64,000 bases of DNA from Solirubrobacteraceae bacterium (GTDB taxonomy: Bacteria > Actinomycetota > Thermoleophilia > Solirubrobacterales > Solirubrobacteraceae): positions 1 to 64,000 of the forward strand of contig JADGPP010000009.1 of the NCBI GenBank assembly GCA_017882375.1, in the 5' to 3' direction. A program made the position numbers and the translations under genes. Shown here one piece after another: positions 52,524 through 61,403 of the stretch. Position 1 is the first letter of the stretch. Every line of letters starts with the position of its first letter. The notes beneath the pieces are model-generated. The model was not told the DNA's origin and made no database searches. It worked only from the letters and a program-made list of their open reading frames with translations.

Positions 52524-52552
52524 TTAGGTCACCCTAACTTTGGCTAACCTGA
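52524..52552 (+). promoter_or_regulatory. Two overlapping DtxR/IdeR-type iron boxes
   Basis: Against the 19-bp consensus TTAGGTTAGSCTAACCTAA, 52524-52542 and 52534-52552 each match at 14 positions by my count. They overlap by 9 bp, an arrangement that would let two repressor dimers bind opposite faces. TAACCT (52545-52550) inside the second box is the probable -10. This predicts repression by Fe(II)-DtxR/IdeR. Confidence 0.75.
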
Positions 52553-52588
52553 TGCTCGCCCGCTCTCCCACCAGCCCCTGGAGTTTCC

Positions 52589-53623
52589 TTGCGTATCGCA
52601 TCCCGCCGCATCGTGATCGCGCTCTGCGCTGGCGCAGCGCTCGCTGCTCTGGCGGCGCTGGCGTCCGGCTGCGGCTCCTCGGAGAGCTCGGCCGAGACGC
52701 TGACGTTGTACAGCGCCCAGCACCAGCAGATGACCAACGCGCTGGCCAAGGCATTCGAACGAACGAGCGCAGCGAAGGTGCGCGTGCGCTTCGGCGAGGA
52801 CGAGGGCCTGGCCAACCAGATCGTGCAGGAGGGGTCGGCATCGCCGGCCGACGTGCTGCTCAGCGAGAACACGCCGCCGCTGGAACTGCTCGCGGGGAAG
52901 GGTCTGCTGGCGCAGGTGAACAGCCCGACGCTGGCGCAGGTGCCGGCGCGCTATGACTCGCCGAATGGCCGCTGGGTCGGCGTGGCCGCGCGCGAGACCG
53001 TGCTGATCTACGACCCGAAGCTGATCTCCAAGCGCCAGCTGCCGGCGTCGATTCTCGACCTCGCCAAGCGCGAATGGAAGGGCAAGCTGGCAATCGCGCC
53101 GTCTGAGCCGGACTTCGTGCCGATCGTCAGCGCGATCGACAAGCTGGACGGGCGCGCTGCCACCGAGCGCTGGTTGGAAGGGTTCGCGTCCAATGCCGCG
53201 CGCTACGACGACAACGAGGGCATCGTCGCGGCCGTCGAAGGCGGCCAAGTGGCGGCGGGCGTGATCAACCACTACTACTGGTACGAGCAGGCGAAGGAGA
53301 TAGGCGCGGCGAACGTGCGCTCCAAGCTCTACTACTTCGGCCACAAAGACCCGGGTGCGCTGGTGAACGTCTCCGGCGCGGGCGCGCTGAAGTCGAGCGG
53401 CAACCCGGCGCTCGCACAGAGGTTCCTGGCGTTCCTGGTGAGCAAGGAAGGCCAGAGCGCGATGACGCACAGCGGCGATTGGGAGTATCCGCTGGTGGCA
53501 GGTGTGGCGCCGCCGCCGGGACTGCGGCCGTTCGCCACGCTGCAGGCGCCCGACCTCGGTCCAGCGGACCTCGGCAACGGCAGCGCGCCGCTGGCGCTGA
53601 TGCAGCAGGCCGGGCTGTTGTAG
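52589..53623 (+). CDS. Fe(III) ABC transporter substrate-binding lipoprotein (FbpA-like)
   Basis: A 344-residue extracytoplasmic iron-binding lipoprotein. The signal ends in lipobox LASGC. LTLYSAQHQQMTNALAKAFE is the first strand of FbpA-like transferrin-type binders and INHYYWYEQ supplies the adjacent tyrosines that coordinate Fe(III). TTG start with TGGAG 7 nt upstream; no better codon nearby. First gene of the iron-box-controlled operon. Confidence 0.9.
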   Translation: MRIASRRIVIALCAGAALAALAALASGCGSSESSAETLTLYSAQHQQMTNALAKAFERTSAAKVRVRFGEDEGLANQIVQEGSASPADVLLSENTPPLELLAGKGLLAQVNSPTLAQVPARYDSPNGRWVGVAARETVLIYDPKLISKRQLPASILDLAKREWKGKLAIAPSEPDFVPIVSAIDKLDGRAATERWLEGFASNAARYDDNEGIVAAVEGGQVAAGVINHYYWYEQAKEIGAANVRSKLYYFGHKDPGALVNVSGAGALKSSGNPALAQRFLAFLVSKEGQSAMTHSGDWEYPLVAGVAPPPGLRPFATLQAPDLGPADLGNGSAPLALMQQAGLL

Positions 53624-53627
53624 GGCG

Positions 53628-55229
53628 ATGGAGGCCGCCGGCGTAGGCCCGGAGAGCAGGTCGTGGTCGACGACGTACGTGCGCGCGCGGCTGCGCGCCA
53701 GGCCGACGCCGCTGGTGCTGCTCGCGATCGCGGCCGCAGTGGCGCTGCTCGTGCTGCTGCCGCTCGGCTTCCTGCTCGACCAGGCGCTGTCGATCGGCTG
53801 GACGCAGATCGACCATCTGCTGTTCCGGCCGTTCGTCGGCACGCTGCTGGTCAACACCGTGCTGCTCGTCGCAGTCGCGACGACCGCCTGCGTGGTGCTC
53901 GGCGTCGCTGTCGCGTGGTGTGTGGAGCGCACCGACCTGCCGGGAAGGCGCACGTGGGCGGTGCTCGCGGCATTGCCGATCACGGTGCCGGCGTTCGTGA
54001 CGAGCTACAGCTGGGTCTCGATCACGCCCATCGTGCAGCACTTCGGTGGTGCGGCGTTGATCGTCACGCTGGCGTACTACCCGCTCGTCTACCTGCCGGT
54101 CGCCGCCGTCTTGCGCGGCTTGGACCCGGCCCTCGAGGAGAGCGCGCGCTCGCTCGGCATGGGACCGTGGCGCACGTTCCTGCGCGTGACGCTTCCGCAG
54201 ACCCGCCTGGCGCTGCTCGGCGGCGGCCTGCTCGTCGCCGTCCACCTGCTGTCGGAGTTCGGCGCCTTTGCGATGTTGCGCTTTCAGACCTTCACGACTG
54301 CGATCTACGACGAGTACCGCTTGAGCTTCGACGGCCCGGCTGCGTCGATGCTCGCGACGGTGCTCGTGCTGCTGTGCCTGGCGCTGCTGATCGGCGAGCT
54401 GGGGCTGCGTGGCAGGGCGCGCTACGCACGCGTCGACACCGGTTCGCCGCGACCCGCCGCGCGAGCCAGGCTGGGGCGCTCGAAATGGGTCGTGCTCGCA
54501 GGTCTTGGGGCGCTCGTCGGGCTGGCCCTCGGCCTACCTCTGGTCACGCTCGTCTACTGGGTGTTGCGCGGCGGCTCGACGAGCTTCCCCGTCGTCTCGC
54601 TGCTGTCGGCGGCGGGGAGCTCCTTGGAGCTCGGCCTCGGCGCGGCGCTGCTGACGACGCTGCTGGCGCTGCCCGTCGCGATCCTCACGACCCGCCACCC
54701 CAGCCGCATCGCCGGCGCGCTGGAACGCGCCGCATACCTCCCCTATGCCCTGCCAGGCATCGTCGTCGCGCTGTCGCTGATCGTCGTCTCGGTGCACCAG
54801 CTGCCGGCGCTCTACGGCACGACCCCGCTGCTGATCGTCGCCTACGCGATCCTCTCGCTGCCGCTCGCGCTCGTCGCCACGCGCGCGGCGCTCGCGCAGG
54901 CGCCGCCCGTGCACGAGGAGATCGCGCGGTCGCTCGGCTGCGGTCCGCTGCAGGCGCTCGTGCGCGTGACGCTCCCGCGCATCCTGCCCGGACTCGGCGC
55001 GGCGGCGGCGCTGGTGTTCCTGGCGACGGTCACCGAGCTCACCGCAACGCTGCTGCTCGCGCCGATCGGCACGCAGACGCTCGCGACGCAGTTCTGGGCG
55101 GACGCGTCGACGCGCTCGTTCGGCGCGGCCGCGCCCTACGCTGGTCTGATGGTCGCCATCTCAGCGCTTCCCACGTACCTGCTCACGCGCCGGCTCGGCG
55201 CCGTCGCCGGACCGCGACGAGCCCGATGA
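53628..55229 (+). CDS. Fe(III) ABC transporter permease (FbpB-like)
   Basis: A 533-residue fused double permease with about 12 helices and two EAA-type cytoplasmic loops: ALEESARSLGMGPWRTFLRV and HEEIARSLGCGPLQALVRV, each ahead of TLP. The duplicated layout is typical of iron FbpB/AfuB. 4 nt after the binding-protein stop; TGA overlaps the ATPase ATG. Confidence 0.92.
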   Translation: MEAAGVGPESRSWSTTYVRARLRARPTPLVLLAIAAAVALLVLLPLGFLLDQALSIGWTQIDHLLFRPFVGTLLVNTVLLVAVATTACVVLGVAVAWCVERTDLPGRRTWAVLAALPITVPAFVTSYSWVSITPIVQHFGGAALIVTLAYYPLVYLPVAAVLRGLDPALEESARSLGMGPWRTFLRVTLPQTRLALLGGGLLVAVHLLSEFGAFAMLRFQTFTTAIYDEYRLSFDGPAASMLATVLVLLCLALLIGELGLRGRARYARVDTGSPRPAARARLGRSKWVVLAGLGALVGLALGLPLVTLVYWVLRGGSTSFPVVSLLSAAGSSLELGLGAALLTTLLALPVAILTTRHPSRIAGALERAAYLPYALPGIVVALSLIVVSVHQLPALYGTTPLLIVAYAILSLPLALVATRAALAQAPPVHEEIARSLGCGPLQALVRVTLPRILPGLGAAAALVFLATVTELTATLLLAPIGTQTLATQFWADASTRSFGAAAPYAGLMVAISALPTYLLTRRLGAVAGPRRAR

Positions 55230-56275
55230 GCGCGCCCGCCCTGTCGATCGCCGCCCTGCGCAAGTCCTTCGGCGGCACCCCGGTGCTCACCGGGCTCGAC
55301 CTCGAGGTGGCCAACGGGAGCCTGACCGCCGTGCTCGGCCCCTCCGGCTGCGGCAAGACGACGCTGTTGCGGCTGATCGCCGGCTTCGAGCGCGCCGACG
55401 CCGGCACGATCCGCGTCGGCGAGCGGGTCGTCTGCGACGAGCGCACGTACGTCGCTCCCGAGCAGCGCGGAGTCGGCTTCGTGGCGCAGGAGGGGGCGCT
55501 GTTTCCGCATCTCGACGTCGCCGCGAACGTCGCCTTCGGCCTGGCTCGCTCCCAGCGCGGCTCCGGGCGCGTGCAGGAACTGCTTGAGCTGGTCGGGCTC
55601 GCCGGCCTGGCCAAGCGCCACCCGCACGAGCTCTCCGGCGGCCAGCAGCAGCGCGTCGCGCTCGCGCGCGCGCTGGCGCCCTCGCCGCGGCTGGTGCTGC
55701 TCGATGAGCCCTTCGACGCGCTCGACGCGGGACTGCGCACGCAGGTGCGCGCCGAGGTGCGCGCGGTGCTGCGCGAGAGTGGCGCGACGGCGCTGCTGGT
55801 GACCCACGACCAGGAGGAGGCGCTGTCGCTGGCCGACGTCGTGGCCGTCATGCGCGACGGCACGATCGTCCAGGCCGCCGACCCGCAGACGCTCTACCGC
55901 GATCCCGTCGACGCCGAGCTCGCCGGCTTTCTCGGCGAGGCCGTGCTGCTGGCGGGCGAGCTGCACGCCGGACACGCCGACACCGCGCTCGGGCGCCTGC
56001 CCACCCGCGGCGCCAACGGTCACGGCGCGACGCGTGGAAGCGTCATGCTGCGCCCCGAGCAGATCCTCTGTCGCGAGCCGCTGGCGGGCGCCCCGCGCGG
56101 GCGCGTGCTCGCGACGCAGTTCTACGGACACGACGCGACCGCGCGGATCTCGCTGCAGGACCCAGCGTGTCCGGAGATCACCGCGCGAGCCGCCGGACAC
56201 AGGCTGCCCGCGGTGGGCGATGAGGTCTCGCTCGTGGTCGAGGGCACGGCGCTGGCCTATCCCTCTCCTCGATAG
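55226..56275 (+). CDS. Fe(III) ABC transporter ATP-binding protein (FbpC-like)
   Basis: A 349-residue ATPase. Walker A GPSGCGKTTLL, Q-loop FVAQEGALFPH, signature LSGGQQQRVALARAL, Walker B LVLLDEPFDALD and switch His in VTHDQEEAL. The C-terminal TOBE/regulatory region (SVMLRPEQI) follows. ATG overlaps the permease stop (ATGA). Energises ferric iron uptake with the two upstream genes. Confidence 0.94.
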   Translation: MSAPALSIAALRKSFGGTPVLTGLDLEVANGSLTAVLGPSGCGKTTLLRLIAGFERADAGTIRVGERVVCDERTYVAPEQRGVGFVAQEGALFPHLDVAANVAFGLARSQRGSGRVQELLELVGLAGLAKRHPHELSGGQQQRVALARALAPSPRLVLLDEPFDALDAGLRTQVRAEVRAVLRESGATALLVTHDQEEALSLADVVAVMRDGTIVQAADPQTLYRDPVDAELAGFLGEAVLLAGELHAGHADTALGRLPTRGANGHGATRGSVMLRPEQILCREPLAGAPRGRVLATQFYGHDATARISLQDPACPEITARAAGHRLPAVGDEVSLVVEGTALAYPSPR

Positions 56276-56391
56276 ACGATCTCTGCGCGAGCATGCGTTC
56301 GGGCAGGCGGTAGCGCTGGCCGGGTGGCTCCGGGTGTCACGTTCTTCTGTTGCTCAGAACACCTCAGCCGCGCATAAGCGCGCAGCAAGCG

Positions 56392-57585
56392 CTACTCGGC
56401 GACGGGTTCGCGCGCGAGCTGATGCCTGATGCGATCGCGCGAGTCTGCGTAGCGAACCGCCTCATAGACGATCAGCACCGCCAGCAGCGCCGCGAGGATC
56501 GCGAGCGTCAGCAGCGCCGACAGCGCCGCGCCGGCCGGCAGCAGCGCCAGGAGCACGATCGCGCACACCAGCCGCCGCACGCTTAGCGTGTGCATGTTGC
56601 GCAGGCGAAACGCGACGTGCGCCAGCAGATACAGCGCCGCGCCGCCGAGCAACGCCGCCGCCGAGACGAGCTTCAGCGGCTCGTCGACGTGCACGATCGT
56701 GCGCTTCAGCCCAACGGCGATCAGCGCGATGCCGGCGACCATCGGGAAGTGCAGGTAGGAGTAGGAGTCGCGCGCGATGCCGTTGCGCTCGTGGCCCTCG
56801 GCGGCTTTCGCCAGGCGCCGGCCGGCGACGATCGCGGTGACGTCGAAGTACACCCACCAGAGCGCTGCCCCGACGGCGACGCCGAGCAGGCCGGCGACGA
56901 CGACGCCCGCGTCGATGCTCGCCTTCGCGCCAACGCCGATCGCGACGATCGACTCACCCAGGGCGATGATCACGATCAGCCCGTGTCGCTCGGCGAAGTG
57001 TCCCGGCACGAGCTTCCAGCCATCTTGGCCGAACAGCAGCGGGCCGCCGGTATCGAGCACCAGCGCGAGCCCCCAGATCGCCAGTTGCAGCGCACCGGAG
57101 GCGAACGCCGCGACGAACAGCAGGCCCGCGCCGATCGCCGTGCTGCCGGCGAGCCCGATGACCGACTGACGCAGCGCCGCGTCCTCGCGGCTGGCGAGCA
57201 CGAACAGCACGATGTGCGCGGTGCGCACGACGGCGTAAGCGCAGGCGAACAGCAGCGCCTCCGAGCCGAACGCGCCGGGCACGCACAGCGCCGCGACGAG
57301 GAACGCGGCCATCGCGACGAAGATCACCAGCCGCACCGCCCCCTCCTCGGGATCGACGACGCTCGTCAGCCACGCATAGCCGACCCACGACCACCACAGC
57401 ATGCCGAGCACGAGCAGGCCCTTGAGCATCCCTTCCCACGTGGGGTCGTGCGCGATCAGCGTCGTGCACTGCGTCAGCGCCAGCACGAACACGAGGTCGA
57501 AGAACAGCTCAAGCGGCGTCACCCGCTCGTCTTCGCGCATCACCGCCGTGACGCGAGGGGCGTCGCTGGAGCGAGAGGCGCTCAC
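56392..57585 (-). CDS. Low-temperature-requirement A (LtrA)-family membrane protein
   Basis: A 397-residue protein with about ten to twelve helices. VTPLELFFDLVFVLALTQCT is the LtrA signature, and HFAERHGLIVIIALGESIVAIG (central E-R-H-G...GES motif) and HFPMVAGIALIAVGLKR follow. Function is unknown beyond the Listeria phenotype that named it. GTG 57585 start chosen; weak GAAGAT element 6 nt before it. Confidence 0.85.
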   Translation of the reverse strand: MSASRSSDAPRVTAVMREDERVTPLELFFDLVFVLALTQCTTLIAHDPTWEGMLKGLLVLGMLWWSWVGYAWLTSVVDPEEGAVRLVIFVAMAAFLVAALCVPGAFGSEALLFACAYAVVRTAHIVLFVLASREDAALRQSVIGLAGSTAIGAGLLFVAAFASGALQLAIWGLALVLDTGGPLLFGQDGWKLVPGHFAERHGLIVIIALGESIVAIGVGAKASIDAGVVVAGLLGVAVGAALWWVYFDVTAIVAGRRLAKAAEGHERNGIARDSYSYLHFPMVAGIALIAVGLKRTIVHVDEPLKLVSAAALLGGAALYLLAHVAFRLRNMHTLSVRRLVCAIVLLALLPAGAALSALLTLAILAALLAVLIVYEAVRYADSRDRIRHQLAREPVAE

Positions 57586-57634
57586 CGGGTCATCTTCGCA
57601 CCCAGCCGGGCGCCGGCGGGTTGACAAGCGACGG

Positions 57635-57666
57635 CGGGCGCCGGCCGGCGAAACGGCCGGCGCCCG
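57635..57666 (-). terminator. 12-bp hairpin downstream of the SGNH hydrolase gene
   Basis: CGGGCGCCGGCC (57635-57646) and GGCCGGCGCCCG (57655-57666) pair perfectly around GGCGAAAC. It starts 19 nt after the hydrolase stop on the minus strand. No U-tract; stem strength alone suggests termination or 3'-end protection. Confidence 0.65.
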
Positions 57667-57684
57667 TGCCAATCGTGCGGCGCT

Positions 57685-58920
57685 CTAGTGCAGCGCCATG
57701 TTCGGCTCGCCGGCCCCGTTGAGACCGGTCCCCGAGATCGTGCACGTACCGCCCTTCGGCGTGCCCGAGTCGTAGGCCTGCGTCAGGCAGTTGCGCAACG
57801 CCAGCTCGCCCCAGTAGGTGGGGTGGATGTCTTCCTGGATTTGATACGGCGGGAAGATCGCCGTGATCGTGCGGATCATGTTGATCCACTCGGTCTTGTC
57901 CGAAGCGCCCGCGCCTTTCCAGGAGGACAGGCCCTGTTCCTCGAGCAGGCCAACGCCTTTCTCACACAGCCGGTGGCCGTTGAACGCCGAGCCGAGTTCC
58001 ATCGTCTTGACGTTTGACAGGCCACTCGCGCTGGCGGCTGCGAAGACCGTGCTGTTGATCGTCGGCAGCATTTTTTCGTTGGCGTAGTTGGCGTCGTTGT
58101 TCCGGAAGCCGCAACCGTCGACTTCCTGCCTGGTGTATCCGCTCTGTGAATAGCGGAAGCCGGATCCCAGCGGAATCGGCGACGGGTAGTCCTGGACGAG
58201 GATCGTGTATTGCGAGCTCGAGTAGCCCGCGTTGGTCATCGCCTGGGCGACGTTCTTGATCGCGGTCGTGATTTCGCCCTTGACTTTGGAGACGTTGCTG
58301 GCGGTGAAGTTGCTCGTGACCGAGCTGTCGTCGTTGCAGTAGTTCGGCCACCACGACGGCGAGAGCAGCCAGTCCTCGACACACGTCTGCACGATGCCCG
58401 CGAAGTTGAAGTTGTTGCCGCCGATCGACAGCGCCACGAGCTTGACGTTGTGCGCAGCGGCGAAGTGCTGCAGCATCAGCGCCTGTCCTTCTTTGGCGCC
58501 TGAGCTGTAGAAGTCGATGCCGGGCTTGAACGTGCTGCCTTCGCTGAAAGTCGACGTCTTGGCGCCCGAGCAGGCGAGGTTCTCGCCGCTGACGCCACCG
58601 CCGATGCTGACCTCGGCGGCCTTCGAGCGATGACAGCCGGAGATCAGTTCGCCGTTGCCTGCCGCGTTGTCGTCGTATGCGGTCGACCCCAGCGCGTCGA
58701 TCGTCGAGGAGCTCATGTTCGTGTTGCCGGCCCAGCGCCCGGCCTCGCCGGAGATGTAAGAGTCGCCGAGGCTGGCCGTCCACGGCGCGCCCGAGCCGGG
58801 TCCGTCGGCGCGGGCCTGCGCGGTGAGCGAGCTGAGACTCCACAGCAACGCGCTCAGCGCGAGCAGGGCAATGGCGATGACGGACAGGCGACGGCTGCGA
58901 GCAGCCAGAACTGAATACAT
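57685..58920 (-). CDS. Secreted SGNH/GDSL-type esterase-lipase
   Basis: A 411-residue secreted hydrolase. Signal peptide with TM core (IAIALLALSALLWSLSSL) and AxA site around residue 38. Catalytic Ser54 in LGDSYISGEAGRW, Gly in the second block, Asn in LSIGGNNFNF and the DxxHP block (EDIHPTYWG). This pattern matches Streptomyces-type SGNH esterases, which use a Ser-His dyad. The mature part is rich in Ser/Thr/Asn and less GC-biased than neighbours, as usual for exported enzymes or a sign of transfer. Strong ribosome site (GGGGGAGAG). Confidence 0.9.
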   Translation of the reverse strand: MYSVLAARSRRLSVIAIALLALSALLWSLSSLTAQARADGPGSGAPWTASLGDSYISGEAGRWAGNTNMSSSTIDALGSTAYDDNAAGNGELISGCHRSKAAEVSIGGGVSGENLACSGAKTSTFSEGSTFKPGIDFYSSGAKEGQALMLQHFAAAHNVKLVALSIGGNNFNFAGIVQTCVEDWLLSPSWWPNYCNDDSSVTSNFTASNVSKVKGEITTAIKNVAQAMTNAGYSSSQYTILVQDYPSPIPLGSGFRYSQSGYTRQEVDGCGFRNNDANYANEKMLPTINSTVFAAASASGLSNVKTMELGSAFNGHRLCEKGVGLLEEQGLSSWKGAGASDKTEWINMIRTITAIFPPYQIQEDIHPTYWGELALRNCLTQAYDSGTPKGGTCTISGTGLNGAGEPNMALH

Positions 58921-59093
58921 GGTTCTCTCCCCCTTAAACGCGCCTCGCGCCACCCGCAGGCGCTGTCTTTGGCCACCCTATCCGCAGCGCCCGATGGAGA
59001 TCAACCCTGCCAGGCAAACGGTCGGTCTTCGCCGAGATTGCAGACCGCGTTTACGACCTCGACGTCTCTGTCTGAGCGACTCGCCGCGCCGGA

Positions 59094-59462
59094 CTACGCG
59101 CTGTTGGCGACGCGCGAGGGCGCCTCGCCCCAGAGCTGCTCCAGGCGATAGTAGTCGCGCACCTCCGGTGTGAAGATGTGCACGACGACGTCGAGGTAGT
59201 CCATCAGAATCCAATCGGCGCGCCCGGCGCCCTCGACGCGACGGGGAACCGTCCCGTGCTCGCGCTTGAGCCCTTCGAGGATGCCGTCGTGGATTGCCTT
59301 GGTCTGGCGCGTGGTGTTGCCCGAGCAGATCAAGAAGTAATCGGTGTAGCCGAGCACGCCGCGCAGATCCAGCTCGACGACGTCGATCGCCTTCTTGTCG
59401 GCGGCCAGCCGCGCGATCTCGCCGAGCAGCTCGCTCCCCTCGAGCAGCTCACGGTCGGTCAT
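59094..59462 (-). CDS. rsfS: Ribosomal silencing factor RsfS
   Basis: A 122-residue protein that binds ribosomal protein L14 and prevents subunit joining under starvation. KKAIDVVELDLRGVLGYTDY, SGNTTRQTKAIHDGI and ADWILMDYLDVVVHIFTPEV...YYRLEQLWG are the family blocks. ATG overlaps the nadD stop (ATGA), the usual gene pair. Confidence 0.95.
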   Translation of the reverse strand: MTDRELLEGSELLGEIARLAADKKAIDVVELDLRGVLGYTDYFLICSGNTTRQTKAIHDGILEGLKREHGTVPRRVEGAGRADWILMDYLDVVVHIFTPEVRDYYRLEQLWGEAPSRVANSA

Positions 59463-60070
59463 CGGCTCGCCGCCCGCGCGCGGGCGCCGTACAGCCCGTG
59501 CTCGGCGATATAGCCGGCCACGGCGCCGCCGACGAGGTCGTCAATCGGCGCTCCCGCCGCCGCGCGCTCACGCGCCAGCGACGAGGACACGTCGACCACG
59601 GGCGAGTGCAGGAACTCGATACGCGCCGTACCGTCCAGCGCTGCCAGAGGCTCGAGCACCGAGTGACAGTCGCCGCCCGAGCGTGCGGCAACCGCCACCG
59701 CGGCGAGCTCGAGCAGCCGCTCGGGCTCGCGCCATGCGGGCAGCGTGCGCGCGATGTCCGCTCCCACGATGAGCGTCAGCTCGGCGTGCGGTTGGCTGGC
59801 TTGAATGGAGGTCAAGGTATCCACGGTATAGGACGGTCCGTCGCGTTCGGTCTCCAGCGCGCACACCGAAAGCCCGTCGCAGCGCGCGACCAGCAGCCGG
59901 CACATCGCCAGACGGTGCTCGCAGCCCGGGTCCTGCTCGATCGCCTTGTGCGGCGGCAGGCGTGCCGGCATCAGCGCCACGCGCTCCAGCGCCAGCTCGC
60001 TGCGCGCGTGGCGGGCGATCGCGAGATGTCCGAGGTGCGGCGGGTTGAAGGTCCCGCCGAGAATGCCCAG
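59459..60070 (-). CDS. nadD: Nicotinate-nucleotide adenylyltransferase, CTG start
   Basis: A 203-residue enzyme making deamido-NAD from NaMN and ATP. The N-terminus LGILGGTFNPPHLGH holds the nucleotidyltransferase (T/H)xGH motif, and VVDVSSSLARERAAAG holds the ISSTxxR equivalent. No ATG/GTG/TTG exists in frame between the proA stop region and this motif. CTG 60070 (LGIL...) with GGGAG 9 nt upstream is therefore the likely start. Starting at the first ATG (59980) would delete the active site. Lies 31 nt after proA. Confidence 0.88.
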   Translation of the reverse strand: MGILGGTFNPPHLGHLAIARHARSELALERVALMPARLPPHKAIEQDPGCEHRLAMCRLLVARCDGLSVCALETERDGPSYTVDTLTSIQASQPHAELTLIVGADIARTLPAWREPERLLELAAVAVAARSGGDCHSVLEPLAALDGTARIEFLHSPVVDVSSSLARERAAAGAPIDDLVGGAVAGYIAEHGLYGARARAASR

Positions 60071-60101
60071 CGATGCAAGCTCCCGCGGCGCCGGCGGGCG
60101 G

Positions 60102-61385
60102 TTAGGCGCGGACGTGTCCGTCGCCCTCCACGAGGTACTTGAACGTGCACAGCTCGCGCAGGCCGATCGGCCCGCGCACGTGCAGCTTCTGCGTCGAGTT
60201 GCCGATCTCCGCGCCCATCCCGAACTCGCCTCCGTCGGTGAAGCGCGTCGAGGCGTTCACGTACACGCACGCCGCGTCCACGCCCAGCTGAAACGCGCGC
60301 GCGGCTGCCGTATCGCGCGTGACGATCGCCTCGGAGTGTCCGCTGCCGTAGCGGGCGATGTGCTCGATCGCCTCCTGCGCCGTGTCGACGACCCGCACGG
60401 CGAGCGTCATCGCCAGGTACTCCTTCGCCCAATCCTCCTCGACGGCGGCCTGCAACAGCGCGGCAGCGGGCCCGCCCGCATCCCGCACGAGTGCCAGCGT
60501 GCGCTCGTCGGCGCGCACGAGCACGCCGGCCGACTGCAGCGCGTCGACGATGCGCGGGACGAACTGCGGCGCGACGTCGTCGTGCACGAGCAGTGTCTCG
60601 GCCGCGTTGCACACGCCCGGGCGCTGGATCTTGGAGTTGAGCACGATCGCCTCGGCCTGGTCGAGCGCTGCCGCGGCGTCGACGTAGACGTGGCAGTTGC
60701 CCGATGCCGCGTAGATCACCGGCACGGTGGCGACCGCCTGCAGCGCCTCCTTCAGGCCCTCGCCGCCGCGCGGGATGATCAGGTCGACGCTGTCCTTCTG
60801 CGTCGCCAGCTCGGCCAGCTCCTCGCGCCCACCGCCGGCCACGAGGCTGACGCAGCCCTGCGGCAACCCCACCGCCACGGCCGCCTCGGAGGCGATCTGG
60901 GCGAGGGCGGCGTTTGAGTGCTCGGCCGAGGAGGAGCCGCGCAGGACGATCGCGTTGCCCGACTTCAGGCACAGCGAGGCGGCGTCGATCGTGACGTTCG
61001 GGCGGGCCTCGTAGACGACAGCGACGACCCCCAGCGGGACGCGCACCTTGCGCACGTCCAGGCCGTTGGGCAGACGCCGGCCGTCGATCAGCTCGCCGAC
61101 CGGGTCTGCCAGCGCCGCGATCTGCCTGACGGCGCCGGCGATCGCGCGGATGCGCCGCTCGTCCAGGCGCAGGCGGTCGAGCAGCGCGTCGCCGATCTCG
61201 TTCTCGCGGCCGGCCTGCATGTCGCGCTCGTTGGCCTGCAGGATCTCCTCGAGCCGCTCTTCCAGCGCCACGGCGATCGCCTCCAGCGCGGCGTCCTTCA
61301 CGCCGCTGTCCAGCCGCGCGAGCGTGCGCGACGCGAGCTTGGCCGACCGGCAGATGTCGGCGACCGATGAGACGACCGTGGCCAT
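60102..61385 (-). CDS. proA: Glutamate-5-semialdehyde dehydrogenase (gamma-glutamyl phosphate reductase)
   Basis: A 427-residue NADPH-dependent enzyme of proline synthesis. LPNGLDVRKVRVPLGVVAVVYEARPNVTIDAASLCLKSGNAIVLRGSSSAEHSN region, QKDSVDLIIPRGGEGL, catalytic Cys in RPGVCNAAETLLVH and DGGEFGMGAEIGNSTQKLHVRGP. ATG is 7 nt after TACCCT (rc of 61393-61398), so it may be leaderless from an internal promoter besides read-through from proB (18-nt gap). Confidence 0.96.
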   Translation of the reverse strand: MATVVSSVADICRSAKLASRTLARLDSGVKDAALEAIAVALEERLEEILQANERDMQAGRENEIGDALLDRLRLDERRIRAIAGAVRQIAALADPVGELIDGRRLPNGLDVRKVRVPLGVVAVVYEARPNVTIDAASLCLKSGNAIVLRGSSSAEHSNAALAQIASEAAVAVGLPQGCVSLVAGGGREELAELATQKDSVDLIIPRGGEGLKEALQAVATVPVIYAASGNCHVYVDAAAALDQAEAIVLNSKIQRPGVCNAAETLLVHDDVAPQFVPRIVDALQSAGVLVRADERTLALVRDAGGPAAALLQAAVEEDWAKEYLAMTLAVRVVDTAQEAIEHIARYGSGHSEAIVTRDTAAARAFQLGVDAACVYVNASTRFTDGGEFGMGAEIGNSTQKLHVRGPIGLRELCTFKYLVEGDGHVRA

Positions 61386-61403
61386 AGCCCTAAGGGTAGG
61401 AGG

